Source: Paulinella micropora (lineage: Eukaryota > Cercozoa > Imbricatea > Euglyphida > Paulinellidae). From it: a DNA stretch of 64,000 nucleotides. The stretch is from assembly GCA_019918135.1 (NCBI GenBank), contig WBZZ01005557.1:124001-188000 (forward strand), read 5' to 3'. A program made the translations under genes and the position numbers. Below, piece after piece: positions 53,928 through 62,620 of this stretch (positions are counted from its first letter, which is position 1; the number at the start of each line of letters is the position of its first letter). The notes beneath the pieces are model-generated. The model ran no database searches, was not told the origin of the DNA, and saw only the letters and a program-made list of their open reading frames with translations.

Positions 53928-56900
53928 ATGCCTACTGTTGATGAACAGGATACGAACGGTTCCGTTCCTCCTAGACGTGAAGGTGAATGCACACAGCCTC
54001 ACAAGCCTCAAGGTAAGCACTTGCTAGTTCATCCTTCGAGAGCTAATATGATAAATGATGCGAATAGGAAGGCGAAGAAGGCGATGGATGAGAGGAAGCC
54101 GAAACCAAAGGCTAGGTCTCCTCCTACGAAGAAGCAGCGGACCGTACCCCCGCCAAAGGACTCAATAGTCTCTGCTATAGACACGAGTACACTCGGTGTA
54201 CCAGACTCTGTCCAAAAGACACTCGAGATACCGGAAGCCCCGGAGACTCAAGAAGTTAAGTTGGCGGAAAAGGGGGGAGAACGAGAAGAGGACAAGGAAC
54301 TTGAGCTTAGACTCAAAACCCTAGAACGAAAAATTCATGTGCTAGCGGCTAGTTTACATAGACCAGACGCGCTATGCTACACTGACCTCTTTTGTGAAAC
54401 TTTACAAACCACATTAAAAGTTGGTAATGATACGATGGCGAATATTAATATTGTCGGCCAGAAGTTTTTGAATAGTCACCGGACATGGGTGGACAAAAAC
54501 ATTAGAAAAACAAAGGGGACCCTAAAAGGGGTAGGCAGCCGTACGGAAATTACGGGCATCGTCACATTAATTTTCAAATTGAAATCCGGTCGAGTATATC
54601 GTGCGGACCTCTATGTTGTCCCCGATTACCACGGTTCAATCCTGCTGTCGTATGACCAATTGGCTACGATGGGGGCTGTGATCGATTGCGCCGCACGGCG
54701 GGTGATTTATGGAGTGAAGAATGGAGAGGAGGAGGATATTAATCCGATGACTGCTACTGACTCATACGAGGCTTTTGAGCTGAGTCTAGCAACGGAGAGG
54801 AAAAAGTTGGCCTTCGTACATGAGGCAACTGAAGCCTATGTACACCCCTATGTCACAGTGCCGGAGGAACTGACCTGGACCGACAATTGGGAGACGGAGA
54901 TGCAGGCGTATACGGTTACGATTCCCGCATGGGACAGAAAGTCTATTGATGACTTAGTCGTAGCGCGTAATGAGGAGATAATATGTGTTGCGAAACAGTG
55001 CCCGTCGTTGGCCAGATTCGCAGAAGGTGGCGGGGCAGATGTCCATATTACTAATGGCTACTGTTACCATGCGAAGGTGTCAGATGAGAAGAGAGAGGCG
55101 TTTGTGCCAAGGAGGAAGGGGCGTATCCCCGATACTCCAGCGGATGACATTAAAACTTTTATCAAGAACTTTTGGGGCGATGTGCCTACCTGGCCGCGCT
55201 CATTAACTGAAGTGAAAAAGTGTCTACGGACTCTATTTGAGAGTAACAAGCCGTATACTGTCATTCTGCCATACAATGAGAAGGCGATCTGGGCACAGGA
55301 GATAAGGGACCGGCTTATTGATCATCCTATACCTGTTCCTTCTCGCAAGCAACAGTTAGTGGTGGCTTGTCGACTCGGGTCTCGGGAGCAGAGCAGTGCA
55401 TACAAGCAAAAGCTCAGAGCCCAGGACAAGTTGAAATTGATACCTCAAGCTTTCACATGCTTTGATGGTTTCTACACCCGTAAGGCTCCGATACAATACG
55501 CGAACCTTATTGATATGCTTGTCGGGCTGGGTCATGATGAGCCGGACACAGTCACGTATGAAAGAACGGGACTAGACGATTTGTCCGAGGAAGATTTGAG
55601 TTTGGAGGAGGACTTAGCGCCCCTCAAGGAGCATAAGAAGATGTCGGAGGAAGATTTCCAAGCGGCGGCGCGGAAAATTTTAGAAGAAGGAGTGGGTTCG
55701 GAGAGAGAGAAGGCGTTTCTCAAAGCTAAGATGGAGGCGTACAGAGAAATTTTCGACCCTCCTCGGGCAGGTGGTGTAAAGTCGGATGACTTCACTGCTG
55801 TCATTTACAAGATACCGGGTGCGGAGCCATCTCCGGCACCATGGAGGGCAAATTTGAGCATACATGAGGCAAAAATAGCGGAGGAGAATGTGAGACAGTT
55901 GGTCGATGAGGACTTTATTGAGAGATCTACATCTCCAATTGTCTCTCAACCGAAAATCGTCCCTAAGCCAGGAGGAGAATGGCGCTTGACGATCAATTAT
56001 GCCCGTGTGAATAAGGTGCTAGAGGAAGAGAGAAATCCTCTGCCGACCTTAGAAGAAGGCAGAAGGGTGCTGCGGAATGCTAAATTCTATTCGGTCATTG
56101 ACCTTAAGAACGGCTTCTGGCAGATACCACTGGACGAGAAATCCAGATGGCTGACTGCATTCGTTGTGGGTATGGAAATATACCAGTGGAAGGTGCTTCC
56201 AATGGGACTCAAACAGGCCCCGGGGCTCTTTCAGAAGGCGATGCAGAAGATGTTGAGCGGTCAATATGACGACCAGTCGGAGGATGGTTTTATGAGAAGG
56301 AGAGGACAGAAGGCGGGAGAATATGCATTTTGTTACATCGATGACATCATCGTATACTCTAACACAATGGAAGAGCATATCGATCACTTGTCAGATGTCT
56401 TCAGGCGCATCGGAGCTTTTGGCCTGAAATGCAACCTAAAGAAATGTCAGCTTGCCAGGACAAGTGTGACGTATTTGGGTTACGAGATTTCTCATAATAG
56501 GGTCTCGATATCGCGCGAAAAGAGGCAGGAGATCATGAGTAGACAGTTGCCAAAGAATCGCACGGAGTTACACTCTTTTCTTGCGATGGCACAGTACTAC
56601 AGCCAGTTCATACCCGATTGGGGTGCAACTCGGGCTAAGCTGGAGAAGATGATTGATTTTGGAGACTTAGAGAAGTGGGATGAGGAGGCTTTGCAGGCGT
56701 TTAATACGCTCAAAGATATCATTTATAAAGATCCCAAGGACGGCGGATTAGTACTTATGATGCCCGACTTTACGAAACCGTTCGTAGTCGACACGGATGC
56801 ATCTAAGTTTGCGATTGGCGCGGTGCTGCAACAAGAAGATGAGGAGAAAAAGTTGCGCCCGATCATGTTTATTAGTAGAAAGCTGTGTGCGGCGGAGCGA

Positions 56901-57797
56901 AATTACTGCACGCGACAGAGGGAGGCGTTGGCAGTAGTATGGGCTCTCAAGAGGCTCAGAGAATACTTGTGGGGAGGACCTCTATTCACGGTTAGGACCG
57001 ATCATCACAACCTTCTTTGGTTGATGAATCATGAACAAACCGGCCGTTTGGCGCGGTGGCAAGCTTTCTTGTCATGTTTCAATTTCACGATGGTCTACTT
57101 ACCGGGAAAGCGAAACGTAGTCGCTGATAGCCTTTCCAGGCTAGAGTTTCAGTCGGAGGTGTCGGCTCTCGTATCATCAGTGGAGATGATGGACCTGTCC
57201 ACGGACAAGGTATACGAGGTGAGCCACATAGAGGCGATGCAGATGGCAAGAGGCGTTCGTTATGACCGCACGGGTCTACGATATAGTCCTCAAGGCCCGG
57301 AGCATGGCATATGCTGTGAGGCGCATGTTCTCGAAGACGCTGAGTGGTCTTATGAGGCATACGAGAACGCGAAGGCGAATATAAAAGAAGAGGAGGAGAC
57401 GACTGAGGTCTGTACTGAACCTCCACAGGGAAGTCGAAGCGAGCTTGATGAAGACCCGGAGAGGGTAGGAGTAAGGTTGGAGGACGGTACTATCCATATC
57501 GCCTCGCCTACCGCGTGGAGGCAGCAACAGGCGACGGATCCGGAGTTCAAGGAGCTCATAACGTTATACAAGAACCCTAATGAGCTTAAAAAGACTCCAC
57601 AGATCAAAGATCAGATGAAGGAGATGGCGTGGAGAGATGGGTTATTGTGGTACAAGGGCCAGCATGGCAAATTTGCATCACAGCCTGACAAATGGACTCT
57701 CTGGGTACCAGAGAAGTTGAGGCGCTTTAATATGTCGCAGCCCATAACTGCCCCTTACTGGCACATCCGGGTCGACAAAGAACTCATTAGTTCATAG
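53928..57797 (+). CDS. pol: Ty3/gypsy protease, reverse transcriptase and RNase H
   Basis: The 1289-codon frame opens with a Lys/Pro-rich linker. A retropepsin-like domain lies around 54340-54720: its active site reads NDTMAN, where DTG or DSG is expected, and is followed by the typical ILLSYDQLATMGAVID strand. Reverse transcriptase has VIDLKNGFWQIPL (56095), LPMGLKQAPGLFQ and the catalytic YIDDIIVYS (56335). RNase H has VDTDASKFAIGAVL, REALAVVWAL and VRTDHHNLLWL (56780-57020). The frame is lost at 57730 in the integrase zinc region by a one-base deletion relative to copy 1, and ends at 57797. The protease motif Met replaces a Gly normally required for dimer geometry, so protease activity is doubtful unless this family uses a variant site. 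Confidence 0.9.
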   Translation: MPTVDEQDTNGSVPPRREGECTQPHKPQGKHLLVHPSRANMINDANRKAKKAMDERKPKPKARSPPTKKQRTVPPPKDSIVSAIDTSTLGVPDSVQKTLEIPEAPETQEVKLAEKGGEREEDKELELRLKTLERKIHVLAASLHRPDALCYTDLFCETLQTTLKVGNDTMANINIVGQKFLNSHRTWVDKNIRKTKGTLKGVGSRTEITGIVTLIFKLKSGRVYRADLYVVPDYHGSILLSYDQLATMGAVIDCAARRVIYGVKNGEEEDINPMTATDSYEAFELSLATERKKLAFVHEATEAYVHPYVTVPEELTWTDNWETEMQAYTVTIPAWDRKSIDDLVVARNEEIICVAKQCPSLARFAEGGGADVHITNGYCYHAKVSDEKREAFVPRRKGRIPDTPADDIKTFIKNFWGDVPTWPRSLTEVKKCLRTLFESNKPYTVILPYNEKAIWAQEIRDRLIDHPIPVPSRKQQLVVACRLGSREQSSAYKQKLRAQDKLKLIPQAFTCFDGFYTRKAPIQYANLIDMLVGLGHDEPDTVTYERTGLDDLSEEDLSLEEDLAPLKEHKKMSEEDFQAAARKILEEGVGSEREKAFLKAKMEAYREIFDPPRAGGVKSDDFTAVIYKIPGAEPSPAPWRANLSIHEAKIAEENVRQLVDEDFIERSTSPIVSQPKIVPKPGGEWRLTINYARVNKVLEEERNPLPTLEEGRRVLRNAKFYSVIDLKNGFWQIPLDEKSRWLTAFVVGMEIYQWKVLPMGLKQAPGLFQKAMQKMLSGQYDDQSEDGFMRRRGQKAGEYAFCYIDDIIVYSNTMEEHIDHLSDVFRRIGAFGLKCNLKKCQLARTSVTYLGYEISHNRVSISREKRQEIMSRQLPKNRTELHSFLAMAQYYSQFIPDWGATRAKLEKMIDFGDLEKWDEEALQAFNTLKDIIYKDPKDGGLVLMMPDFTKPFVVDTDASKFAIGAVLQQEDEEKKLRPIMFISRKLCAAERNYCTRQREALAVVWALKRLREYLWGGPLFTVRTDHHNLLWLMNHEQTGRLARWQAFLSCFNFTMVYLPGKRNVVADSLSRLEFQSEVSALVSSVEMMDLSTDKVYEVSHIEAMQMARGVRYDRTGLRYSPQGPEHGICCEAHVLEDAEWSYEAYENAKANIKEEEETTEVCTEPPQGSRSELDEDPERVGVRLEDGTIHIASPTAWRQQQATDPEFKELITLYKNPNELKKTPQIKDQMKEMAWRDGLLWYKGQHGKFASQPDKWTLWVPEKLRRFNMSQPITAPYWHIRVDKELISS

Positions 57798-57820
57798 CGA
57801 GGCGATTTTGGTGGAAAGGG

Positions 57821-59669
57821 ATGAAGGAGGAGATAGACAGGGAAGTGGACGCATGCATCCCATGCAAAACCACAAAGACACCGCTGAAGGCGAACTTTGG
57901 CCTCATCGGTACATTCCCGTTACACGCCGGGATGTTTGAATTTTTACACATCGATCATGTGGGACCTTTCCCCGAATCGGCAGAAGGGTACAGATACCTT
58001 CTTACCGCAATAGATCGAGCCACCAATTATGTCTGGGTTGTTCCTGTTAAGGACGCTACAGGCAAGACAACTGCGGAGGCTCTGATCGATAGGATCGTCT
58101 CGCAGATCGGGGTGCCTAGAAAGATATGTTCTGATCGAGGTTCTGACTTTAATAATGAAGTCATCGACAGACTATCTAAGTACTACGGGATGAAATGGCA
58201 ATATGTTACTGCCTATAACCCGAGAGCGAATGGCAAGATCGAGCGGGTACATGACCTCATGGGCCTCGCTTAAGATGTACTGTATGAAGAAGGAGAATCA
58301 GAGAGCCTGGGTGGAGGCAGCACCTTCATTTGCCTTTGCAATGAACTGTCTACCCTCATCGGCATTAGGAGGAGCCAGGAGCTCAGTCTCGCCATATCAA
58401 TTGGTTTACGGCCGAGAGCCTAATATCCCAACCTCACTTCTGCATCCAAAAGACACTTGGGCAGATGAGGATGAGTTGTTCGGGATGAGACTAAGAGCGA
58501 AGATGGAGGCGGAACAAATAGTTGCGGCGCACAGGGAGGCGGAGCGCAGAAAGACTGACGCACAAGGAGTGCAACAAGCGCACTTAGATCAAGTCCGTTT
58601 CCAGGTTGGGGATATTGTACTCTTGTACCATCCTCAAGTCCCTAAGGGGGTTAGCTCTAAGCTGTTTACCCACTGGAAAGGACCATACCAGATCATGGAA
58701 CAGATGGGACCTCTGAATTATAAGATCAGGGGTAGAGGGAAGGTGCAGATTGTGAATGTTCGAAGGCTGATCAAATATGACCCCTTCTTACTTGAGGATG
58801 AATCCGTTGAGGAGGCGTTGAAATGGATGAAGGAGGACTTCAAAGAGGTACCGCCTATACAGAAGGAGGATACCTTAGAGGAGGAGAATGGCTATCGGGC
58901 ACCTGTCACGGAGAAGGAGGAGACCGAGAAGGAGAGTAAGGAAGACTCAAACCGCAAAAGCGCGGCGGTGACTCAGTCTAAAGCCCCCATAGTCCGCGGC
59001 GGTACGAAGGAGAAGTTCACGGAGGCGCAGAGGAGGAGAGCGCAAAACGATCTCATCTTCGACCAACCGAGGAAGGTGGCAAGGTCGACGCGAGCGACGG
59101 ATGTCCATGGAGGAGGAGGGGAGAAGGACGCTAACCCGAACGCGGGTAATGTGGACATTCGACATGTGCGATGGAAGGAAGGAGAGGCGATTGCGGCCAT
59201 CAAGTGGGTCCGAGACGCTTTTTATCTGTTGAGACCGGCAGAATCTCATGTTGCCGATGACACTCTCTCAGATCTTTATCTCATGCGAGCTGTGGCGGTC
59301 CCGCAGACTACACGGGCAGCACGGACATCGAAGAGATCCTTAGCAGCAAAAATGATACAACCGGTACTCCATTTTTGGAGAAGCATGGACCCTGTTGAGG
59401 ATCCAAAAGCTAGACAATATTTACCGGTGTACAAAGACGCAAAAAATCTCGAGACATGGGATGATACTATTACCCTTCGAGACAAAGACCACACTGCGTG
59501 GACTATTCAGTCACTGCCTAGAGGAGTGCTTGACATTCCTTTTGACTTATCTTTGGGCGCCATCCCTAACAAAATATGGGACATTCTGGAGGAGTCGAAG
59601 TTTGACTTGACTTTTGTTGGCGGCCCGCCACCTGGCAAAGGGGTTCGCGCAAGGCGACGAAGGCAGTAA
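57821..59669 (+). pseudogene. pol: Ty3/gypsy integrase and C-terminal extension, frameshifted
   Basis: The frame resumes after the 57730 indel. CIPC completes the zinc site, and the catalytic residues sit in HIDHVGP (57950), CSDRGSDF (58130) and NGKIERVH (58235). A second break near 58250, where two bases are missing relative to copy 1, ends the frame at 58273; coding continues in the frame open from 58203. The GPY/F module (HWKGPYQIMEQMGPLNYKI) lies at about 58670-58730. A further 300 residues follow, acidic then globular with WDDTITLRDKDHTAW, ending in an Arg-rich tail. This extension is conserved in copy 1 and does not look like a chromodomain. Confidence 0.85.
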
Positions 59670-60464
59670 GTGACATTTTTTTCTTTTATCACGCGTCGGA
59701 CATTGAAAGCTGCATGTGGATTAATCTCATAGTGCCCATGTCAGATCATGTCTTATTAAAATGTTTTTATACCATTGTTGTTACTTGGCATTTTTATCGC
59801 AACATATGAGTGCGAGGGTCAATCGGCAAATGGATACGACACCGTATAAGGGGATCGCTTGTGAGTTTAGCGATGGTGTTCCTGGTACGACCCTGCTTCA
59901 AGTATCCAGGGTGATGTTCTCAAAAAATGTTCTCATAGTAGACATATTAAATTTTTTTCTTTGGATATACTTAATATCGTCATACCAGCACGGTCCGTCT
60001 CTACTTGTGTCGGCATATCGCATGGTCGGGCTCACTCACCCCGGCTTTGGATATAGTTATTAGGTCTGGCCCCCTAGTACTATATTAAGGTAACCGATTG
60101 AATACAAGGGTATGTTATTAAAAGACAATGTATTTACTGATCGGAAGTGTTTTTGGAGAAGGAGAAAAATTATAACGCTGCTTTTATTGCAATAGTAATA
60201 CTATTTGTTCTTGACATACTGCCTCAGAATTAAGTTACGGGGGGGACAACAAGTGTGGAAGGAGGAGTTTTTATTTACAAAAACGAGGCTGGAGATTTAT
60301 AGTTGACTCGTGTCTGGCGTATGCGTTTTATATATCCACTGCACCGTCTATCCGTGGGTTAATGCACTTAGTTGCGACACCCCGTAGCGTTTGTGCAGAA
60401 AAGAAATCAGCAATTATATGACGAAAATATTGCATATTTCCTTCATAAAAACGGGAAGGGATAC
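59670..60464 (+). other. Ty3/gypsy 3' region and purine tract
   Basis: Non-coding part between pol and the 3' LTR, homologous to 21754-22916 in copy 1 apart from the nested SINE there. ACGGGAAGGGATAC just before the LTR is the likely polypurine tract. Confidence 0.7.
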
Positions 60465-60711
60465 TGTAGGCATCACCCCCCGGATAGCCGGTAAAAAGTA
60501 CCCTTTTTCTGGTGTCAGGTGCACCTAGTTTTTTCCCATTATTTTCAATATCGTTTGGCCGGATTTGACCTAATGCCATTTTAACCTTGGTCTGTTGCCG
60601 TTTTCTTTTCGGCTTCACTGAGCTAATATAACGAGACATCATTCTCTTTTGGGGATTTGTGTCTGGTTGTATTACCGACTTTTTATTGAGCTATCTTCGG
60701 GGATTGTAACA
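60465..60711 (+). repeat. 3' LTR
   Basis: 247 bp, TGTAGGCATCACCCCCC to GGGGATTGTAACA, followed by the second GCGA target duplication. Confidence 0.93.
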
Positions 60712-61166
60712 GCGAGGCGAAGTGGTCTTTTGCAGAAAAGCCCAATTCTATTTCAGTTATCGTGTGGGGGTTTCGCTCTCCACCAGCCGAAATTTCCAAC
60801 TACATTGTTGTTTTGGTGGGTAATGGCGAACCAGATTCTGTTATTATGGTAAGATCTTGGCCCAACGTCGCAGAAATAGTCTCACATTTCGGCAGGCCAG
60901 TCAGAACTATTTATAAAGCATATCAGGTTGCTTAATTAAATCAGTTGTTAAGCATAGCATTTTCTTCTAGGTCGATATTAATGATAAATTAAACAAATAC
61001 TAATCTGGAAGAAAATGTTATGCCAAATGTTTCGTTTTAATTTATTTTTTATTAAAGGTCTAACTTTTCAACTTTCTTTTTTATTCTAGCACTGCTCCGT
61101 ATGTTTTCCGGTTTTACATCCAATGATTTTAATAAATTAATATTTTTTTCTCTTTTGTAATTTGTT

Positions 61167-62039
61167 TTACTTTTCCGATAACTGCTCCTTCGGTTCTTCT
61201 TCTTCATGGTGCTCTTCAACATTAGTCTTTGGTAATTCTGATGGTCTTACTAAGTCTTCTTCTGACAAGATTACTTTGAAGCCTTTCCGGCCCTTAACCT
61301 TAAATATAGTTTTACTGAATTGTTTATCACCTTTAGAAAAAATAGTTCTTTCTAATTCCTTTCTTACTCTTGTACCCTTAGGGAATTCATTAATTAAAGG
61401 ATTTCTGTATATTTCTTGAGTGTTTTTTTCAGTCCCTTCAAAAACATTAATCGGAACTGCTTTAATTGTTGTATGATATGTTTTATTATAAGCATCAACA
61501 ACCTCATGAATAATAGGAACCCATTGAAAATTTTCATTAAATTCCCATATTAAGTTTAATTCATTTCGTATTGTTCTAATAAACCTATCAATTATACCCA
61601 TTGTTCTGTGATCGCCTACTTGGACAGTCCTATGTTCTATATTATTTTGTCTGAAATATTCAGCCACTTGTCCTTTGAATTCGCCGCCATTATCTGAAGT
61701 AATTCTTTCAGGAACTTTTTTTGTAAATATTTTTTTTAACCCTTCCAAAACATAGCCTGTAGTTTTATTTTTAATTGATTCAATCCACCCAAGATGGCTA
61801 TAGACATCTATAGCAACTAATCCAAAATTATAGTTAGCATTACCTTTCTTTGTCGCCACCTTTGACATATCCATTAAATCAATAAATACTTGACTTAGTG
61901 GTTTTGCTTCTGGTGAGGTTATAGTGTTCCATATCTTAGAGTGCTTTGATTGAAAATGTATTTCGGCCACTTCTTCAAGTTTTTCTTTCCGCTCTGTCTG
62001 CTCAGGAGTTTCTTGTTGCTGAGTATGTTTATTATCCAT
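61167..62039 (-). CDS. Retroviral-type (rve) integrase
   Basis: A complete 290-residue frame with an rve core. FIDLMDM (Asp 54), ITSDNGGEF (Asp 116) and GIIDRFIRTI (Asp 151) occupy the D, D and E positions, with the last Glu replaced by Asp and a spacing of 34 residues. This GIIDRF form differs from the common VERFNRTL version. The C-terminal third is basic (KGRKGFKV) with an acidic end (HHEEEEPKE). It would insert the element into host DNA. It reads away from the charged-protein gene, which lies just 10 bases upstream on the same strand, so they may be co-transcribed. Confidence 0.85.
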   Translation of the reverse strand: MDNKHTQQQETPEQTERKEKLEEVAEIHFQSKHSKIWNTITSPEAKPLSQVFIDLMDMSKVATKKGNANYNFGLVAIDVYSHLGWIESIKNKTTGYVLEGLKKIFTKKVPERITSDNGGEFKGQVAEYFRQNNIEHRTVQVGDHRTMGIIDRFIRTIRNELNLIWEFNENFQWVPIIHEVVDAYNKTYHTTIKAVPINVFEGTEKNTQEIYRNPLINEFPKGTRVRKELERTIFSKGDKQFSKTIFKVKGRKGFKVILSEEDLVRPSELPKTNVEEHHEEEEPKEQLSEK

Positions 62040-62048
62040 TGTATATTA

Positions 62049-62561
62049 TTAGAATTTTAAGAAACATTTTTCGATATCATTATTTTTTTCTTTCTTGCTT
62101 GGTTTTTCTGCTTGATTATAAACATTAACAGATATGTTTGACTTTTTACCTTTACCTTTCTTTACTGGTATTTCTTCTTCACTTTCTTCACTTTCGCTTT
62201 CGCTCTCATCAGGCTCAGGCACAGGCTTTTTACTTACTTTCTTCTTTGCTTCCGCTTTCTTTCTTCTTATTTTCATCTTAGCAATCTTTTCAGCAATGAT
62301 ATCAGTAAAATCACATTCTTCATCGCTATCACTGCTTTCTTCTGGTGTATCGTCTTGGTCTTTTCCATTAATGATATCATTAGCAACACCAATTTCAGCC
62401 ATGCGGTTTATCTTTTCCTCCATCTCTTCATCATCGCCTACATAAGCCTTTCTACACTTTGCTAATTTCTCTTTTGCTATTTCAACCTTATGTTGCTTTT
62501 TGCTCTTAATACTTTCCACGGTCTTACCCCAATTCTTGCGACTTGCTTCGGGAGACGGCAT
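62049..62561 (-). CDS. Highly charged protein, unknown family
   Basis: The 170-residue product starts MPSPEASRK. It has Lys-rich helical segments, an acidic Asp/Ser stretch (PEESSDSDEECD), a basic KIRRKKAEAKKK block and an acidic SESESEESEEE block. The composition suggests a disordered DNA- or capsid-associated protein. It ends 10 bases before the integrase start and faces the fibre gene across a 59-bp gap. No homologous family can be named from the sequence. Confidence 0.6.
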   Translation of the reverse strand: MPSPEASRKNWGKTVESIKSKKQHKVEIAKEKLAKCRKAYVGDDEEMEEKINRMAEIGVANDIINGKDQDDTPEESSDSDEECDFTDIIAEKIAKMKIRRKKAEAKKKVSKKPVPEPDESESESEESEEEIPVKKGKGKKSNISVNVYNQAEKPSKKEKNNDIEKCFLKF

Positions 62562-62620
62562 TTATACTAAGATTATTATATTTTAGTATTTTTTAAATAA
62601 ATAAATAAAGAAATAATATA
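62562..62620. promoter_or_regulatory. Divergent AT-rich promoter region
   Basis: Only 59 bp separate the starts of the charged-protein and fibre-like genes, and it is almost entirely A/T, with AAATAAATAAATAAAG. It must serve both directions, but no specific motif is proven. Confidence 0.5.

Larger units (their letters stand above)
50317..60711 (+). mobile_element. Ty3/gypsy LTR retrotransposon, near full length
   Basis: About 10.4 kb with two LTRs, primer-binding-like site, gag, pol in PR-RT-RH-IN order and a purine-rich tract before the 3' LTR. It is flanked by a 4-bp duplication GCGA (50313-50316 and 60712-60715). The LTRs differ by about five substitutions and one indel in roughly 246 bp. 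Frameshifts in gag and in integrase mean this copy as assembled is not autonomous. Confidence 0.95.
49844..60916 (+). pseudogene. Small multi-exon gene interrupted by Ty3/gypsy insertion
   Basis: The ATG at 49844 opens an acidic N-terminus (MSDNEHEEERHDD). Exons are 49844-49909, 49958-50020, 50065-50103, 50151-50165, and exon 5 from 50219. Introns of 48, 44, 47 and 53 nt have GT-AG ends and all lie in phase 0. Exon 5 is open to 50316, where the retroelement begins. Removing 50317-60711 and one copy of the GCGA duplication (60712-60715) lets the same frame continue from 60716 to 60848. A GTAAGA donor and a CAG acceptor (intron 60849-60895, 47 nt) then lead to a last exon ending TAA at 60916. 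The pre-insertion protein would be 144 residues: an acidic head, a Lys/Gly-rich linker (KKGAKKGG) and a globular beta-rich tail. If intron 60849 is retained, the stop is TAA near 60936. Function is unknown; this allele is presumably inactive. Confidence 0.75.
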
